DNA of 64,000 nucleotides from Erwinia sp039023475 (GCF_039023475.1 NZ_JBCHVB010000001.1:1054001-1118000); one strand, 5' to 3'; counted from the stretch's first letter, positions 1 to 8,509 are shown. Notes: generated by a model from the letters alone, not told the origin. Program-made: numbers and translations.

Positions 1-1486
1 ACGGCTCCCAGCCGCCGCCAAGCGCTTTGTAAAGCGCCACGAGATCCAGGCTGCTCTGCACCCTGGCTGTGGCGGCCTGCTGCTTCGCCTGAGCTAACTG
101 ACGCTGCGCGTCCAGCGCGTCAATGAATGAGGAGAGGCCTTTGCTATAGCTGTCATTCGCCAGATCGAACGCGTTCTGCATCGCCTCAACGGTCCGCTCA
201 AGCTCCTCCGCCCTCTGCTGATCGGTACGGTAGCTGACCAGCGCGTTCTCAACATCCTGCAACGCAGTCAGTACGGTCTGCCGGTAGCTAAGCGCGGCGC
301 TGGCCTGCTCCGCTCGGGCGAGCTTCACGCTGGAAACCAGCCTGCCGCCCTGAAACAGCGGGAGCGAAATAGCCGGGCCAAAGCTGTAGAAATGGCTGCT
401 CCAGTTATCGAGATAGCTGATGTCGGTGTTACGCATGCCAAACTGCCCGGTCAACGACAGATCGGGGAAGAGCTGGGCTACAGAGACGCCTATACCCGCC
501 GTTGCCGCATGAAGTTCGGCTTCTGCCGCCCGGATATCGGGCCGGCGACGCGCCAGGGTAGAAGGTAGCCCTACCGGCACCGCTTCCGGCAGCGGCGGCA
601 GCGGCTTGCTGGTGATTAACTCCGCATCCAGCGCGCCGGGTGGCCTGCCGGTTAGCACCGCCAGCCCGTTCATCGCCTGACGGATCTGCGACTGATACTG
701 CGGCAGTTGCGCCTTCAGCGAGCTGAGCTGGGCGCGGGCATTCTCCACGTCCAGCTGCGGAGAGAGCCCGTTACGCTGCCGGCTTTGGGTCAGTTCAAAC
801 GTCTGCTGGGCAACCTCGATTTGCGTGCTGAGCGTCTGAACGATTGACTGGCCACCGCGCAGTTGCAGATAGGTGCGCGCCACCTCCGCCTCCAGCGACA
901 CCAGCGCGTCATTACGATTTTCGATGGACTGCTGCTGTTGCGCGCCGGCCATTTCAACCTGACGGCGCACCTTACCCCACAAGTCCAGCTCCCATGAGGC
1001 GTCAAAGCTGCCCTGATAAAGCGTAACCGGCTGAGTTAAGCCGTTCAGCGCCGTGCGAAGTTCGGGATCGACGCTATCCGCCTGGTCATAGATGCCGTTC
1101 GCTTCCAGAGCGCCCTTCACGCCAAGCTGCTGCCGGTTCGCTGACAGATTGCCGTTCACCGATGGAAACCAGGCACCCCGCGCCTGATTAAGCTGCTGGC
1201 GCGAACCCGCAATACGCAGTACCGCCTGCTGGAGAGATAAGTTACCGGCAATCGCACGATCAATCAGGCTATTCAGCTCAGGGTCGTTGAAGGATCGCCA
1301 CCAGTCAGGGTTAGTCTGCGCGGCCAGAGGGCGCGAGCCTTCCTGCGACGCCATAGCGTTAAAAGCGGCCGGCGTGGACGGCACCGGTTTCTGATAGTCC
1401 GGTCCGACCGAACAGGCCGACAGGGCGAGCGTCACAGCCAGCGCCAGGCCGGACCGCGAACCTATAAATAACGGCGAAACGTTCAT
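1..1486 (-). CDS. Outer-membrane efflux lipoprotein (NodT/OMF family), 3' end cut by window
   Basis: Outer-membrane channel of a tripartite efflux pump. The frame is open from the ATG at 1486 down to base 1 (about 495 codons), and the last visible residues (LYKALGGGW) are the usual end of the family, so only a few codons should be missing. The N-terminus is a lipoprotein signal with lipobox LSAC near residue 24, followed by SVGPDYQKP, typical of NodT-type OMFs. Two repeated coiled-coil OEP domains follow, rich in Gln and Ala (for example ARLQ-like heptads and the RRPDIR motif of OMFs near the middle). It starts one base after the stop of the upstream MFS pump gene, so it is the last gene of a three-gene operon. 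The substrate cannot be told from sequence. Confidence 0.9.
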   Translation of the reverse strand, partial: MNVSPLFIGSRSGLALAVTLALSACSVGPDYQKPVPSTPAAFNAMASQEGSRPLAAQTNPDWWRSFNDPELNSLIDRAIAGNLSLQQAVLRIAGSRQQLNQARGAWFPSVNGNLSANRQQLGVKGALEANGIYDQADSVDPELRTALNGLTQPVTLYQGSFDASWELDLWGKVRRQVEMAGAQQQQSIENRNDALVSLEAEVARTYLQLRGGQSIVQTLSTQIEVAQQTFELTQSRQRNGLSPQLDVENARAQLSSLKAQLPQYQSQIRQAMNGLAVLTGRPPGALDAELITSKPLPPLPEAVPVGLPSTLARRRPDIRAAEAELHAATAGIGVSVAQLFPDLSLTGQFGMRNTDISYLDNWSSHFYSFGPAISLPLFQGGRLVSSVKLARAEQASAALSYRQTVLTALQDVENALVSYRTDQQRAEELERTVEAMQNAFDLANDSYSKGLSSFIDALDAQRQLAQAKQQAATARVQSSLDLVALYKALGGGWEP

Positions 1487-1487
1487 G

Positions 1488-3056
1488 TCAGTGTGCTCCA
1501 GCACTGCCCTCGCTCTTAATAGGCGCAAGCAGTAAACAAAAAGGAATCAGAATCAGCGCAACGATGCTCAGCCCCATAAAAACGTCGATATAAGCGAGAA
1601 TGCGCGCCTGAGCGATCATCTCTCTGTAGAGTTGACCGGTGGCGATAGTGACCGGATCGCCGACCATGGTGGTGAAGTCTTTCACCGACTGCGCCCAGCG
1701 CTCCACGGTCAGATTAAAGGGCTCATTCAGCGGCGACATGTTATGCACCATATGCGCGCTGTGCACCTGCTCCCGTTCGGTAATCATCGCCGTAGAAAGG
1801 GATATGCCGATCGACCCCGCCACGTTGCGACACATGGTGAACAGCGCCGAGGCGTCGGCGTTCAGCCGCTGTGGAATGGTGACAAAGGCGATGGTGGTGA
1901 GCGGCACAAACAGAAAGCCCAGTCCGATCGTTTGCGCGCTGCGCATCATTACCAGCGTGGCGAAATCGACGTCCGGCGTCAGCGTCGACGAGTAAATAAA
2001 CGAGACGAACAGGCAGGTAAAGCCGAAAGCGATAATCCAGCGAGTCTGCACAACCGGCATCAGCTTGAGCACCAGCGGGATAGAGAGCACGATCAGGATC
2101 GCACCGGGCGAAAGCACCAGCCCTGACCAGGTGGCGGTATAGCCTAAATCCTGCTGTGCCAGCTGGGGAATGACGACCGAACTGCCGTAGAGAATAGCGG
2201 CCATTCCCGCCATCAGCACGCTGGCGACGGCAAAGTTGCGGTCCTTCAGGCAGTGCAGATCGACCACGGGCTTCTTCGCATACAGCAGCCAGTATACGGC
2301 GCCCACCAGGCCGATGGCGGTCAGGATCGCGAAGGTGACGATAAAGCTGGAGCTGAACCAGTCATCATCTTCACCCCGGTCGAGCATCACCTGCAGGCAG
2401 CCCAGCCCGAGCGTAATCAGGCTGATGCCAATATAGTCGATGCTCAGCTTATCCTTCGCCCACTTACGCTCCCACGGCGGATCTTCCAGCAGTTGATAAA
2501 TCGCCAGCACGCTAAAAATGCCAACGGGAATATTGATGAAAAAGACCCAGCGCCAGCTGTAGTTATCGGTGATCCAGCCACCGAGCGTTGGGCCCAGCAC
2601 CGGCGCGACGATAATCGCAATCGAGGAGAGGCCAAACGCCTTGCCGCGATCGGCAGGCTTAAAGTAATCAAGCAGCACGGACTGCTGTACCGGCTGAAGT
2701 CCGCCGCCGAAAAACCCCTGCAGCACCCTGAACAGGATGATTTGCCACAGCTCGGTGGCAATGCCGCAAAGAAAGGAGCAGACGGTAAACATTACGATGC
2801 AGATCAGGAAAAACTGCTTGCGGCCAAACACGCGGCTGAGAAAGGCGGAGATCGGCAGCACGATGCCGTTAGCAACCAGATAAGAGGTCAGAACCCAGGT
2901 GGATTCATCGTAGCTGGATGAGAGCGACCCCGCCACGTGCGGCAGCGCGACGTTAACAATAGTGGTGTCCAGGATCTCCATAAACACCGCCAGCGTCACC
3001 GTCATCGCGACCAGCCAGGGATTACTGGCCGGTTGCCAGCTCTGGCCTTGACTCAT
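1488..3056 (-). CDS. DHA2-family (EmrB/QacA-like) MFS multidrug efflux permease
   Basis: Inner-membrane proton-driven drug exporter of 522 residues, the usual size for 14-helix DHA2 transporters. Visible family motifs are LDTTIVNVALPHVAG in helix 1, the GRKQ loop-2/3 motif, and the motif C-like stretch APVLGPTLGGWI in helix 5. The ATG overlaps the stop of the upstream HlyD-type gene by four bases (ATGA), and the OMF gene begins one base after its stop, so the three proteins form one translationally coupled MFP-MFS-OMF unit spanning both membranes. It resembles EmrB but is diverged from it in sequence, so I leave the symbol blank. Drug specificity is unknown. Confidence 0.9.
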   Translation of the reverse strand: MSQGQSWQPASNPWLVAMTVTLAVFMEILDTTIVNVALPHVAGSLSSSYDESTWVLTSYLVANGIVLPISAFLSRVFGRKQFFLICIVMFTVCSFLCGIATELWQIILFRVLQGFFGGGLQPVQQSVLLDYFKPADRGKAFGLSSIAIIVAPVLGPTLGGWITDNYSWRWVFFINIPVGIFSVLAIYQLLEDPPWERKWAKDKLSIDYIGISLITLGLGCLQVMLDRGEDDDWFSSSFIVTFAILTAIGLVGAVYWLLYAKKPVVDLHCLKDRNFAVASVLMAGMAAILYGSSVVIPQLAQQDLGYTATWSGLVLSPGAILIVLSIPLVLKLMPVVQTRWIIAFGFTCLFVSFIYSSTLTPDVDFATLVMMRSAQTIGLGFLFVPLTTIAFVTIPQRLNADASALFTMCRNVAGSIGISLSTAMITEREQVHSAHMVHNMSPLNEPFNLTVERWAQSVKDFTTMVGDPVTIATGQLYREMIAQARILAYIDVFMGLSIVALILIPFCLLLAPIKSEGSAGAH

Positions 3057-4210
3057 TTTACCGTGACCTTCGGCTCTACCGACAGCCCCAGCGGCAGCGC
3101 CTGATTGGGATCGAGCCCCTTATCAATCACGATTTTTACCGGCACACGCTGCACGATTTTCACGTAGTTACCGGTGGCATTCTCCGCCGGGAACGCCGAG
3201 AAGCGCGATCCGGATCCCATCTGGATGCTGTCAACATGCCCTTCCAGCTTCATATCCGGCCAGGCATCTACTGTGATTTCCACCTTGTCGCCAGGGTTCA
3301 TATGCTCAAGCTGGGTTTCTTTGAAATTGGCGGTAATCCAGACATCGGGTGAAACCAGCGAGAAGAGTGCAGTGCCAGCCTGCACCAGCGTGCCCACCTG
3401 CACGTTACGCTTAGTCACAAAACCGTCGTAAGGCGCGAGGACCTGGGTATAGGAGAGATTCAGATTCGCCGTATTGAGCTGAGCCTGCGCCTGCTCTACC
3501 TGGCGCTGACGGGCTTCCACGTTCGTTTTCTGCTGTTGGATCTGTAGCTGGATCTGCGAAGCCACTTCCACCTGGGCTTTAGCGCTTGCCAGCCCGGCCC
3601 GGGCGCTGCGCAGCTGGGCGCTGGCGGCGTCGATGTTGCGTTGGGAAGTGGCGCGGGGATCGACGCCGCGCTGCCGTTTATAGTCCGCTTCGGCGTTAAG
3701 CAGGTTCGCTTCCGCTTTCGCCTGCTGGGCCAGCGCCTGATCTTTCTGCGCGGGATACTGCACTTTAGCCAGCTCAAGCGACGCCTGCGCCTGATGGAGC
3801 TGCGCCCGGGCCAGTCCAAGCTGCGCCTGCGCCTGGTCACGCTGGGCGAGACTGTCGCGCGGGTCGATCACCACCAGCAGATCGCCCTTCTTCACCCGCT
3901 GATTATCTTTTACCCGAAGTTCCGTCACATAGCCGGAAGCTTTAGGGGCGATCGTGACCGCATCCGCTTCCGTGAAGGCGTCATCCGTGGTTTCAATATT
4001 GCGGGTTGTGAGCCAGAACCAGAGTCCGACGATAATCATGACAACCACCACCACCGCCAGAATAATCAGCGGCTTCTTGCCGGGACGTTTACGTTCCGGC
4101 TGGTCCTCCCGATCATTCTCATTTTGCTGCGGGTCATCATGCTGATTGTCAGCCTGAGAATGCTGCTCATCCTCTGGCGAAGAAGTTGATTGATTAGCCA
4201 TAGTTCTCAT
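3053..4210 (-). CDS. EmrA/HlyD-family membrane fusion protein of the efflux operon
   Basis: Periplasmic adaptor that bridges the MFS pump and the outer-membrane channel. It is 385 residues from the first ATG; a second ATG at 4201 (MANQSTSS) is an equally possible start. The N-terminal cytoplasmic tail is unusually hydrophilic, rich in Gln, Glu, Asp and Asn, then comes a single membrane anchor near residues 50-68 (LIILAVVVVVMIIVGLWFW). After this follow a biotinyl-lipoyl-like half (GYVTELRVKDNQRVKKGDLL), a long Gln/Ala-rich coiled-coil hairpin with several QAQ repeats, the second lipoyl half (LAPYDGFVTKRNVQVG) and a beta-barrel. It is first in the operon and overlaps the pump gene by four bases. 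No regulator gene is adjacent. Confidence 0.88.
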   Translation of the reverse strand: MRTMANQSTSSPEDEQHSQADNQHDDPQQNENDREDQPERKRPGKKPLIILAVVVVVMIIVGLWFWLTTRNIETTDDAFTEADAVTIAPKASGYVTELRVKDNQRVKKGDLLVVIDPRDSLAQRDQAQAQLGLARAQLHQAQASLELAKVQYPAQKDQALAQQAKAEANLLNAEADYKRQRGVDPRATSQRNIDAASAQLRSARAGLASAKAQVEVASQIQLQIQQQKTNVEARQRQVEQAQAQLNTANLNLSYTQVLAPYDGFVTKRNVQVGTLVQAGTALFSLVSPDVWITANFKETQLEHMNPGDKVEITVDAWPDMKLEGHVDSIQMGSGSRFSAFPAENATGNYVKIVQRVPVKIVIDKGLDPNQALPLGLSVEPKVTVK

Positions 4211-4305
4211 CAGTTTACGGCAGCCCGGGCCGGGCCGCAGAATTTACGCTGCTATAACAATAGGACGTAAACTGACAAATGCCAGCATTTCTTTACGAAC
4301 CAGGA

Positions 4306-5421
4306 TTAGCCCGATCCGGTGATTAAAAAGAGCCCCCAGCCAACCGCTGCCGCCCATAGCAGCATCGGCAGAGAGTAAAGATGGAAGTGCCACCAGATAC
4401 GGCGATCTTTCGCCATCCGCAGCGCAATAATATTTGCCAGCGAACCGGGAAGCAGGCCGAAGCCGCCAATATTGACCGCCCAGGCCAGCAGCATATTCGC
4501 GGGCAGCGTGCTGAGCAGCAAAATGGTCGCAGGCACGTTGCTGATGAGCTGCGACAGGCCGACCGCCAGAAGATAATGGCTGCCTGGCGACATTTGCGTA
4601 ATCTGCTGAGGTAAAGCGTGAAGTGCAGGTATCCGGGTCAGCAGAAATACATTCGTAAACATGGCGATAAACACCACCAGCAGAGACCAGTCAAGCTCAA
4701 GGAGAATACGGCGTGCCATGACAAGGAACACGGCAAAGATCGCCAACATTCCCCACAGCGCCCTGTCCATCTCCAGCGAAACCACAAAGAGCAGATAGAG
4801 CAGTACGCTGGCAATCAGTAACGGGCGTTGCCAGCCGCTGGTGTCGTGCTGGTCTGTCAGTTCAATACGGCGGCAGGAAAAACAGACACAGGTCAGCAGC
4901 AGCAGGCTGCTGACCAGCACCGCTGCCAGCGGCAACATCTGTCCGGTAAAGGCAGCAAAACCCAGATCGCCGTGCCGCCACAGCAGAATATTTTGCGGAT
5001 TACCGATGGGCGTCAACAGCGAACCGGCGTTAACCGCCAGCGCTTCAAAAATAATCAGGCGTGACACCGGCAGCGCAGCATAGCGCCGAAGGGACAGGGT
5101 GAGCGGCACCAGGATAAACAGCGCCACATCATTGGTCAGAAAGGTGGAAAGCAGCGCCGCAGAGAAAGTCAGAAAGAGCGCCAGGCTCCGCTGGTGATGG
5201 AAGCGCCTTACCAGCCGGCGACCCAGCACGTTAAAATAGCCACTGGCCTCAATGCCTTTCGTCAACATCAGCAAACCGCACAGGGTGATGATGGTCGGCC
5301 AGTCAACCGCTGCGGGCAGCTCCCGCAGCGAAAAAGAGGAGAAGCCCGCCAGCAGCAGGCCCAGCAGGATTAACAGATGCAGGAAACGATCGTGCAGAAA
5401 AGGTCTGAACAGCTTTCCCAT
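4306..5421 (-). CDS. ybiR: YbiR-like ArsB/NhaD-type inner-membrane anion permease
   Basis: Polytopic inner-membrane protein of 371 residues, matching E. coli YbiR (372) in length and position next to mntR. It belongs to the ion-transporter superfamily that includes ArsB and CitT/SLC13-like permeases. Visible hallmarks are the repeated helix pattern and the conserved re-entrant segments TNDVALFILVPLTL near residues 95-108 and SNVPATILLL near residue 295, plus NAGSLLTPIGNPQN near 130-143. It begins 26 bases after the mntR stop, so the two genes are probably co-transcribed. The transported ion is not established for this family member; a link to metal homeostasis is inferred only from the mntR neighbourhood. 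Confidence 0.85.
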   Translation of the reverse strand: MGKLFRPFLHDRFLHLLILLGLLLAGFSSFSLRELPAAVDWPTIITLCGLLMLTKGIEASGYFNVLGRRLVRRFHHQRSLALFLTFSAALLSTFLTNDVALFILVPLTLSLRRYAALPVSRLIIFEALAVNAGSLLTPIGNPQNILLWRHGDLGFAAFTGQMLPLAAVLVSSLLLLTCVCFSCRRIELTDQHDTSGWQRPLLIASVLLYLLFVVSLEMDRALWGMLAIFAVFLVMARRILLELDWSLLVVFIAMFTNVFLLTRIPALHALPQQITQMSPGSHYLLAVGLSQLISNVPATILLLSTLPANMLLAWAVNIGGFGLLPGSLANIIALRMAKDRRIWWHFHLYSLPMLLWAAAVGWGLFLITGSG

Positions 5422-5447
5422 CAGGGCTCACCGCAAGCGTGAAAAGT

Positions 5448-5900
5448 TTACTGACGACTTTCGTAAAATTTCTGGAAAATAAGCAGCGTTTCATCGCTGA
5501 CGTGGTGCTCAAGACCTTCTGCATCGCGACGCGCCGTATCGGGGCTGATTCCCAGCGCCAGCAGAAAGGTTTCCACAATGTAGTGTCGCTTGCGGCTCTC
5601 TTCGGCCAGCGCCTCGCCCTCCGGCGTTAGAAAGACACCGCGATAGGGAACCTGTTCAACCAGACCGCCGGTCGCAAGACGCTTAAGCATCTTCGCCACC
5701 GTTGGCTGGGAAACGCCCAGACGCGCTGCCATATCCACCTGGCGGGCCTCGCCAAATTCACGGATCAGATCGGAAATCAGCTCAACGTAATCATCAATCA
5801 GCTCGCGACGGTGTGCTTCACGTACCTGGCGAAAGCCTTCGACATGTTCTTCGATCTCTTTCAGTGGCGCAGGCACGGTACTTTTTGCGCGACGACTCAT
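5448..5900 (-). CDS. mntR: Manganese-responsive transcriptional regulator MntR
   Basis: DtxR/MntR-family metalloregulator of 150 residues (E. coli 155). The winged-helix DNA-binding domain occupies about residues 25-95, with the recognition helix in SQPTVAKMLKRL. The metal-binding and dimerisation part follows, with Glu and His residues in EEHVEGF near the N-terminus and RKRHYIVETFLL and EGLEHHVSDE in the C-terminal half, which are the typical Mn ligand regions. In E. coli, Mn-MntR represses mntH and mntS. Here it is divergent from mntS across a region containing an MntR-box palindrome, and it is followed closely by ybiR. Identity is secure from sequence and synteny. Confidence 0.95.
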   Translation of the reverse strand: MSRRAKSTVPAPLKEIEEHVEGFRQVREAHRRELIDDYVELISDLIREFGEARQVDMAARLGVSQPTVAKMLKRLATGGLVEQVPYRGVFLTPEGEALAEESRKRHYIVETFLLALGISPDTARRDAEGLEHHVSDETLLIFQKFYESRQ

Positions 5901-6017
5901 TAAGCTTCCTCTTTATTATCACTAACGCGTACTGCTGCTGCATCAGTCTCTGGGTGACTCATTGTAAACGAAGCACGACGAAGCACAAATTTTCGCGTAA
6001 TAGCTCTGGCTACATAA

Positions 6018-6033
6018 TATAGCCTGTGCTATA
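6018..6033. promoter_or_regulatory. MntR operator (MntR box) between mntR and mntS
   Basis: The 16-base palindrome TATAGCCTGTGCTATA matches the core of known MntR boxes (ATAGC, spacer, GCTAT). It lies between divergent mntR and mntS and ends seven bases before a TATAAT box reading toward mntS. Manganese-loaded MntR bound here would block that promoter. Whether it also represses mntR cannot be judged from sequence. Confidence 0.8.
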
Positions 6034-6039
6034 CCTGAT

Positions 6040-6045
6040 TATAAT
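6040..6045 (+). promoter_or_regulatory. Perfect TATAAT -10 box of the mntS promoter
   Basis: A perfect -10 hexamer directly downstream of the MntR box. No good -35 hexamer is seen at 16-18 bases, and the operator covers that position. The predicted start site is near 6052, which gives mntS a leader of about 135 bases. Confidence 0.6.
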
Positions 6046-6074
6046 ACGCGCGTTTTGTTCAATGAACACACCGA

Positions 6075-6158
6075 ATGAACCGGCTGCTGATGCTGCCGTT
6101 GATTATCATCCTGGGTGGGCTGTGGGTGCTGCATCGCCAGCACGCTTATTGTTGCTGA
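6075..6158 (+). CDS. Possible 27-residue hydrophobic leader ORF upstream of mntS
   Basis: A short frame in the mntS leader encodes a mostly hydrophobic peptide beginning MNRLLMLPLIIILGGLWVL and ending in a polar, Cys-Cys tail. It could be a single-pass small membrane protein. It is in the same frame as mntS, separated from it by a TGA and ten sense codons. No Shine-Dalgarno sequence precedes it. A second overlapping frame of 40 codons starts at 6062 and ends at 6184, four bases before mntS. I cannot tell which, if either, is translated, so this is a candidate only. Confidence 0.25.
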   Translation: MNRLLMLPLIIILGGLWVLHRQHAYCC

Positions 6159-6188
6159 CGCCACTCATTACTGCGGGAGAATAACAGA

Positions 6189-6290
6189 ATGAAAATTCCT
6201 CTACTGCTGAAGCTCTTCTGCCGCTCCCCGTTCACGCTGCGGCTGATGCTGCTTGAGATGCTGACGCAAAAAAAGCCGGCGCTGCTTTAA
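6189..6290 (+). CDS. mntS: Manganase-regulated small protein MntS
   Basis: A 33-codon gene. The core KLFCRSPFTLRLMLLEML aligns well with the segment RVFSHSPFKVRLMLLSML of the 42-residue E. coli MntS. Its position next to mntR, the MntR box upstream and a good GGGAG ribosome site nine bases before the ATG all support it. In E. coli, MntS is repressed by manganese-bound MntR and raises intracellular manganese availability, apparently by inhibiting the exporter MntP. The product here is shorter than in E. coli, lacking the hydrophilic tail, and ends in KKPALL. A strong terminator follows ten bases after the stop. Confidence 0.85.
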   Translation: MKIPLLLKLFCRSPFTLRLMLLEMLTQKKPALL

Positions 6291-6300
6291 TTCAGCCAAA

Positions 6301-6330
6301 AAAAATCCGCTCCCTGGGAGCGGATTTTTT
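6301..6330. terminator. Bidirectional terminator between mntS and ompX
   Basis: An inverted repeat with stem AATCCGCTCCC/GGGAGCGGATT has A-tracts on the left and a T-run on the right, so it can stop transcription from mntS on the plus strand and from ompX on the minus strand. Confidence 0.9.
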
Positions 6331-6361
6331 CTCTCTGCCAGACTGGGCTGGCAGCGGCAGC

Positions 6362-6874
6362 TTAGAAGCTGTAACCTACGCCAGCAATCCAGGTGCCAAC
6401 GTCAACGTTACGGATGCGGCTCTGCTCATAGCCAACGTCCAGTGCAACATGCTGCATTGGGTTGAACTGCAGGCCTGCACCGTAGGAAACACCCACGTCG
6501 CTGGAGTCAGCTTTATCACGAACGGTGGTGCCGTTCTGCTGGAATTTACCGTAGCCGATACCTACAACGCCGTAGATGCTCGCCCAGTCGTTCAGACGGT
6601 AAGCAGGACCACCGGTGAAGCCGTAGTACTGGCCTTTATTATAAACGCCCGCTTCGGTACTGTCCTTTTCGGTGTAAGTGAAAGAGCCGATCCAGCCCAG
6701 CGGATCGCTGCCGTTTTCATAACGATACTTCAGGTTGAAGCCGTTAGCTTTATTTGCCACGCCCTGCATATCGCTTTGAGCATAACCACCGGTAACTGTG
6801 CTTTGCGCCATTGCTGAACCAGCAGAAACTGCCAGTACACAAGCCAGAGCTGAAAGACATGCAATTTTTTTCAT
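6362..6874 (-). CDS. ompX: Outer membrane protein OmpX
   Basis: Small eight-stranded outer-membrane beta-barrel of the Ail/Lom/OmpX family, 170 residues (E. coli 171). I chose the ATG at 6874 because GAGGTGGTT gives a good ribosome site and the protein then opens with a classic signal peptide, MKKIACLSALACVLAVSAGSA, cleaved around AMA-Q. The mature part shows alternating hydrophobic strands and ends with WIAGVGYSF, the terminal aromatic residue that the BAM complex recognises. The frame runs on upstream to 6928, but that extension lacks any signal features. Transcribed toward mntS and convergent with it. Confidence 0.95.
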   Translation of the reverse strand: MKKIACLSALACVLAVSAGSAMAQSTVTGGYAQSDMQGVANKANGFNLKYRYENGSDPLGWIGSFTYTEKDSTEAGVYNKGQYYGFTGGPAYRLNDWASIYGVVGIGYGKFQQNGTTVRDKADSSDVGVSYGAGLQFNPMQHVALDVGYEQSRIRNVDVGTWIAGVGYSF

Positions 6875-7234
6875 AACCACCTCAAATGTGAAAGTACTTC
6901 TCTCCTGACAACGCTGAAAATATAACAAACCTTAGCGAGAAACTCTGCCCTGATTTTGTTGTCCAAGACATTGTTTGGTGTAACAGAAGGTTAATGAAGT
7001 AATCTATGTCATTCATTTGTCTTATTTTTCATGAGTTCCCCTGCCTGCCTTTTAATAATGTAAAAAATTGTTCATTGAGATAATTCTTAATTCTTTCTGA
7101 CGTTTCTTTACTTAACTGGCCCTGTTTCAGCACTTTTCGCGTTTTTTTTTAGGCAGAACTCTCCGTTTTATTTCGCACTCCAGTAAACTCACTGCCACTT
7201 ATCCCCTAATGATGGATTACTAAGGCTGAACAGG
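6875..7234. other. ompX-rhtA divergent intergenic region
   Basis: About 360 AT-rich bases without a supportable gene. It holds the ompX leader and promoter at one end and, near the other, a long T-tract (about 7142-7150) before the rhtA start. In E. coli this region carries the promoters of both genes. I saw no convincing small RNA or operator beyond the ompX -10. Confidence 0.6.
6919..6927 (-). promoter_or_regulatory. Extended -10 promoter of ompX
   Basis: On the minus strand TGTTATATT is an extended -10 element (TG-N-TATATT). It would give a leader of about 40 bases before the ompX ATG. The -35 is poor, which is common for extended -10 promoters. Confidence 0.5.
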
Positions 7235-8131
7235 ATGTCTTCTTCTTCTAAATCTGCCATCTGGCTTCCCGTACTGGTCATTGTGATTGCCATGACCTCT
7301 ATTCAGGGGGGTGCCGCCCTGGCAAAAACGCTCTTCCCTGTGGTTGGGGCACCAGGCATCACCGCTTTACGTCTGGGACTCGGCACGCTAATCCTCTGTA
7401 TTATCTTCAAGCCCTGGCGGCTGCGCTTCAGCCGCCAGCAGATGCTGCCGCTGTTGCTTTATGGCCTGGCGCTTGGGGGGATGAACTATACCTTTTATCT
7501 GGCGCTGCGTACCGTGCCGCTGGGCGTCGCCGTTGCGCTGGAATTTACCGGTCCGCTGGCCCTGGCGCTGGCCAGCGCGCGCCGGCCGCCCGATTTCCTC
7601 TGGGTGCTGCTGGCGCTGCTGGGGCTGTGGCTGCTGCTGCCGCTGGGACAAAGCATTTCCGGCGTCGACCCAAAAGGGGCGATGCTCGCCGTACTGGCCG
7701 GAGCCTTCTGGGCCCTCTATATTCTTACCGGCAAGCGGGCCGGCGCAGAACACGGTCCCGCCACCGTCGCGATGGGATCGCTGATTGCCTCCGCGATCTT
7801 CGTTCCGCTCGGGCTGGCTTATGCCAGCAGCGGAATCTGGGATCTCTCCCTTATCCCGGTGGCATTGGCCGTCGCCGTACTCTCCAGCGCGCTGCCCTAT
7901 TCACTTGAAATGGTGGCGCTTACCCGCCTGCCGGCTAAAAGTTTTGGCACTTTGATGAGTCTTGAACCGGCCATGGCTGCCCTCTCCGGAATGCTGTTTT
8001 TGGGTGAGGTGCTGACGCTGGTGCAGTGGCTTGGCCTGCTGGCGATCGTTCTGGCATCAGCTGGCGCAACCCTGACGCTGCGTCCGGTTAAGCCGAAAAT
8101 GGCGCCCATTAGCGAACATTTGAATAAATAG
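7235..8131 (+). CDS. rhtA: Threonine/homoserine exporter RhtA
   Basis: Inner-membrane exporter of the EamA (DMT) superfamily, 298 residues with ten predicted helices in two EamA repeats (E. coli RhtA 295). The order ompX-rhtA-dps is the same as in E. coli. RhtA exports threonine, homoserine and some other amino acids or analogues. Conserved stretches include the first repeat TLILCIIFKPWRLRF and the second repeat SALPYSLEMVALTRLP followed by SLEPAMAALSGMLFLGE, which is typical of this subfamily. A short basic C-terminal tail ends the protein. Confidence 0.92.
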   Translation: MSSSSKSAIWLPVLVIVIAMTSIQGGAALAKTLFPVVGAPGITALRLGLGTLILCIIFKPWRLRFSRQQMLPLLLYGLALGGMNYTFYLALRTVPLGVAVALEFTGPLALALASARRPPDFLWVLLALLGLWLLLPLGQSISGVDPKGAMLAVLAGAFWALYILTGKRAGAEHGPATVAMGSLIASAIFVPLGLAYASSGIWDLSLIPVALAVAVLSSALPYSLEMVALTRLPAKSFGTLMSLEPAMAALSGMLFLGEVLTLVQWLGLLAIVLASAGATLTLRPVKPKMAPISEHLNK

Positions 8132-8332
8132 TCATATTAAGTTTCGTCTTGCTGAAAACGGCGGACGAACTTTACCGTAATGTGCGAAATTTAATTAATA
8201 GCAGGACTGAGTAAGACAATAAGCCTTCGCTATGCTTTATGGAAATGCACTCAGATTTTTGCCCGCTGCGTTTATGCCAGCTAATAGTGCTTTTTTCGCT
8301 GCACAGTGCGCTACCGGGCCGCGCCAGTAAGG

Positions 8333-8351
8333 GAGAATATTAATCACTCTC
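8333..8351. promoter_or_regulatory. Weak Fur-box-like site
   Basis: The 19-base stretch GAGAATATTAATCACTCTC matches the classic Fur consensus at 14 of 19 positions by my alignment. It is far from the dps -10, so a role in dps control is uncertain. It may be a chance match. Confidence 0.25.
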
Positions 8352-8452
8352 ATTCAGCTTTAATTATTTACTGGCAAACCAGCCGGTTATTTCATTAAGG
8401 CGCCTGCTATCTGACCAATAGGTAAGTTCTTAACGGCAAAGCTGAGATCTGG

Positions 8453-8461
8453 TGCTATACT
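8453..8461 (+). promoter_or_regulatory. dps promoter, extended -10
   Basis: TGCTATACT is an extended -10 with a C before TATACT, as favoured by sigmaS (RpoS) and also usable by sigma70. No strong -35 is present. It fits the known stationary-phase control of dps in E. coli and gives a leader of about 40 bases. Confidence 0.6.
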
Positions 8462-8509
8462 TTATCCCGTACTTAATTAGGACAACCGACCATTAAGAGG
8501 ATATTAATG

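Larger units (their letters stand above)
8132..8509. other. rhtA-dps intergenic region
   Basis: Some 378 bases without a gene. It holds the dps promoter at its right end and, about 100 bases upstream of that, a Fur-box-like sequence at 8333-8351. I found no reliable terminator for rhtA and no open frame worth calling. Confidence 0.55.

Noticed and set aside
6156..6158. TGA between the mntS leader ORF and mntS as a recoded (selenocysteine) codon
   Set aside because: No SECIS-like stem follows, and mntS has its own good ribosome site and known length class.
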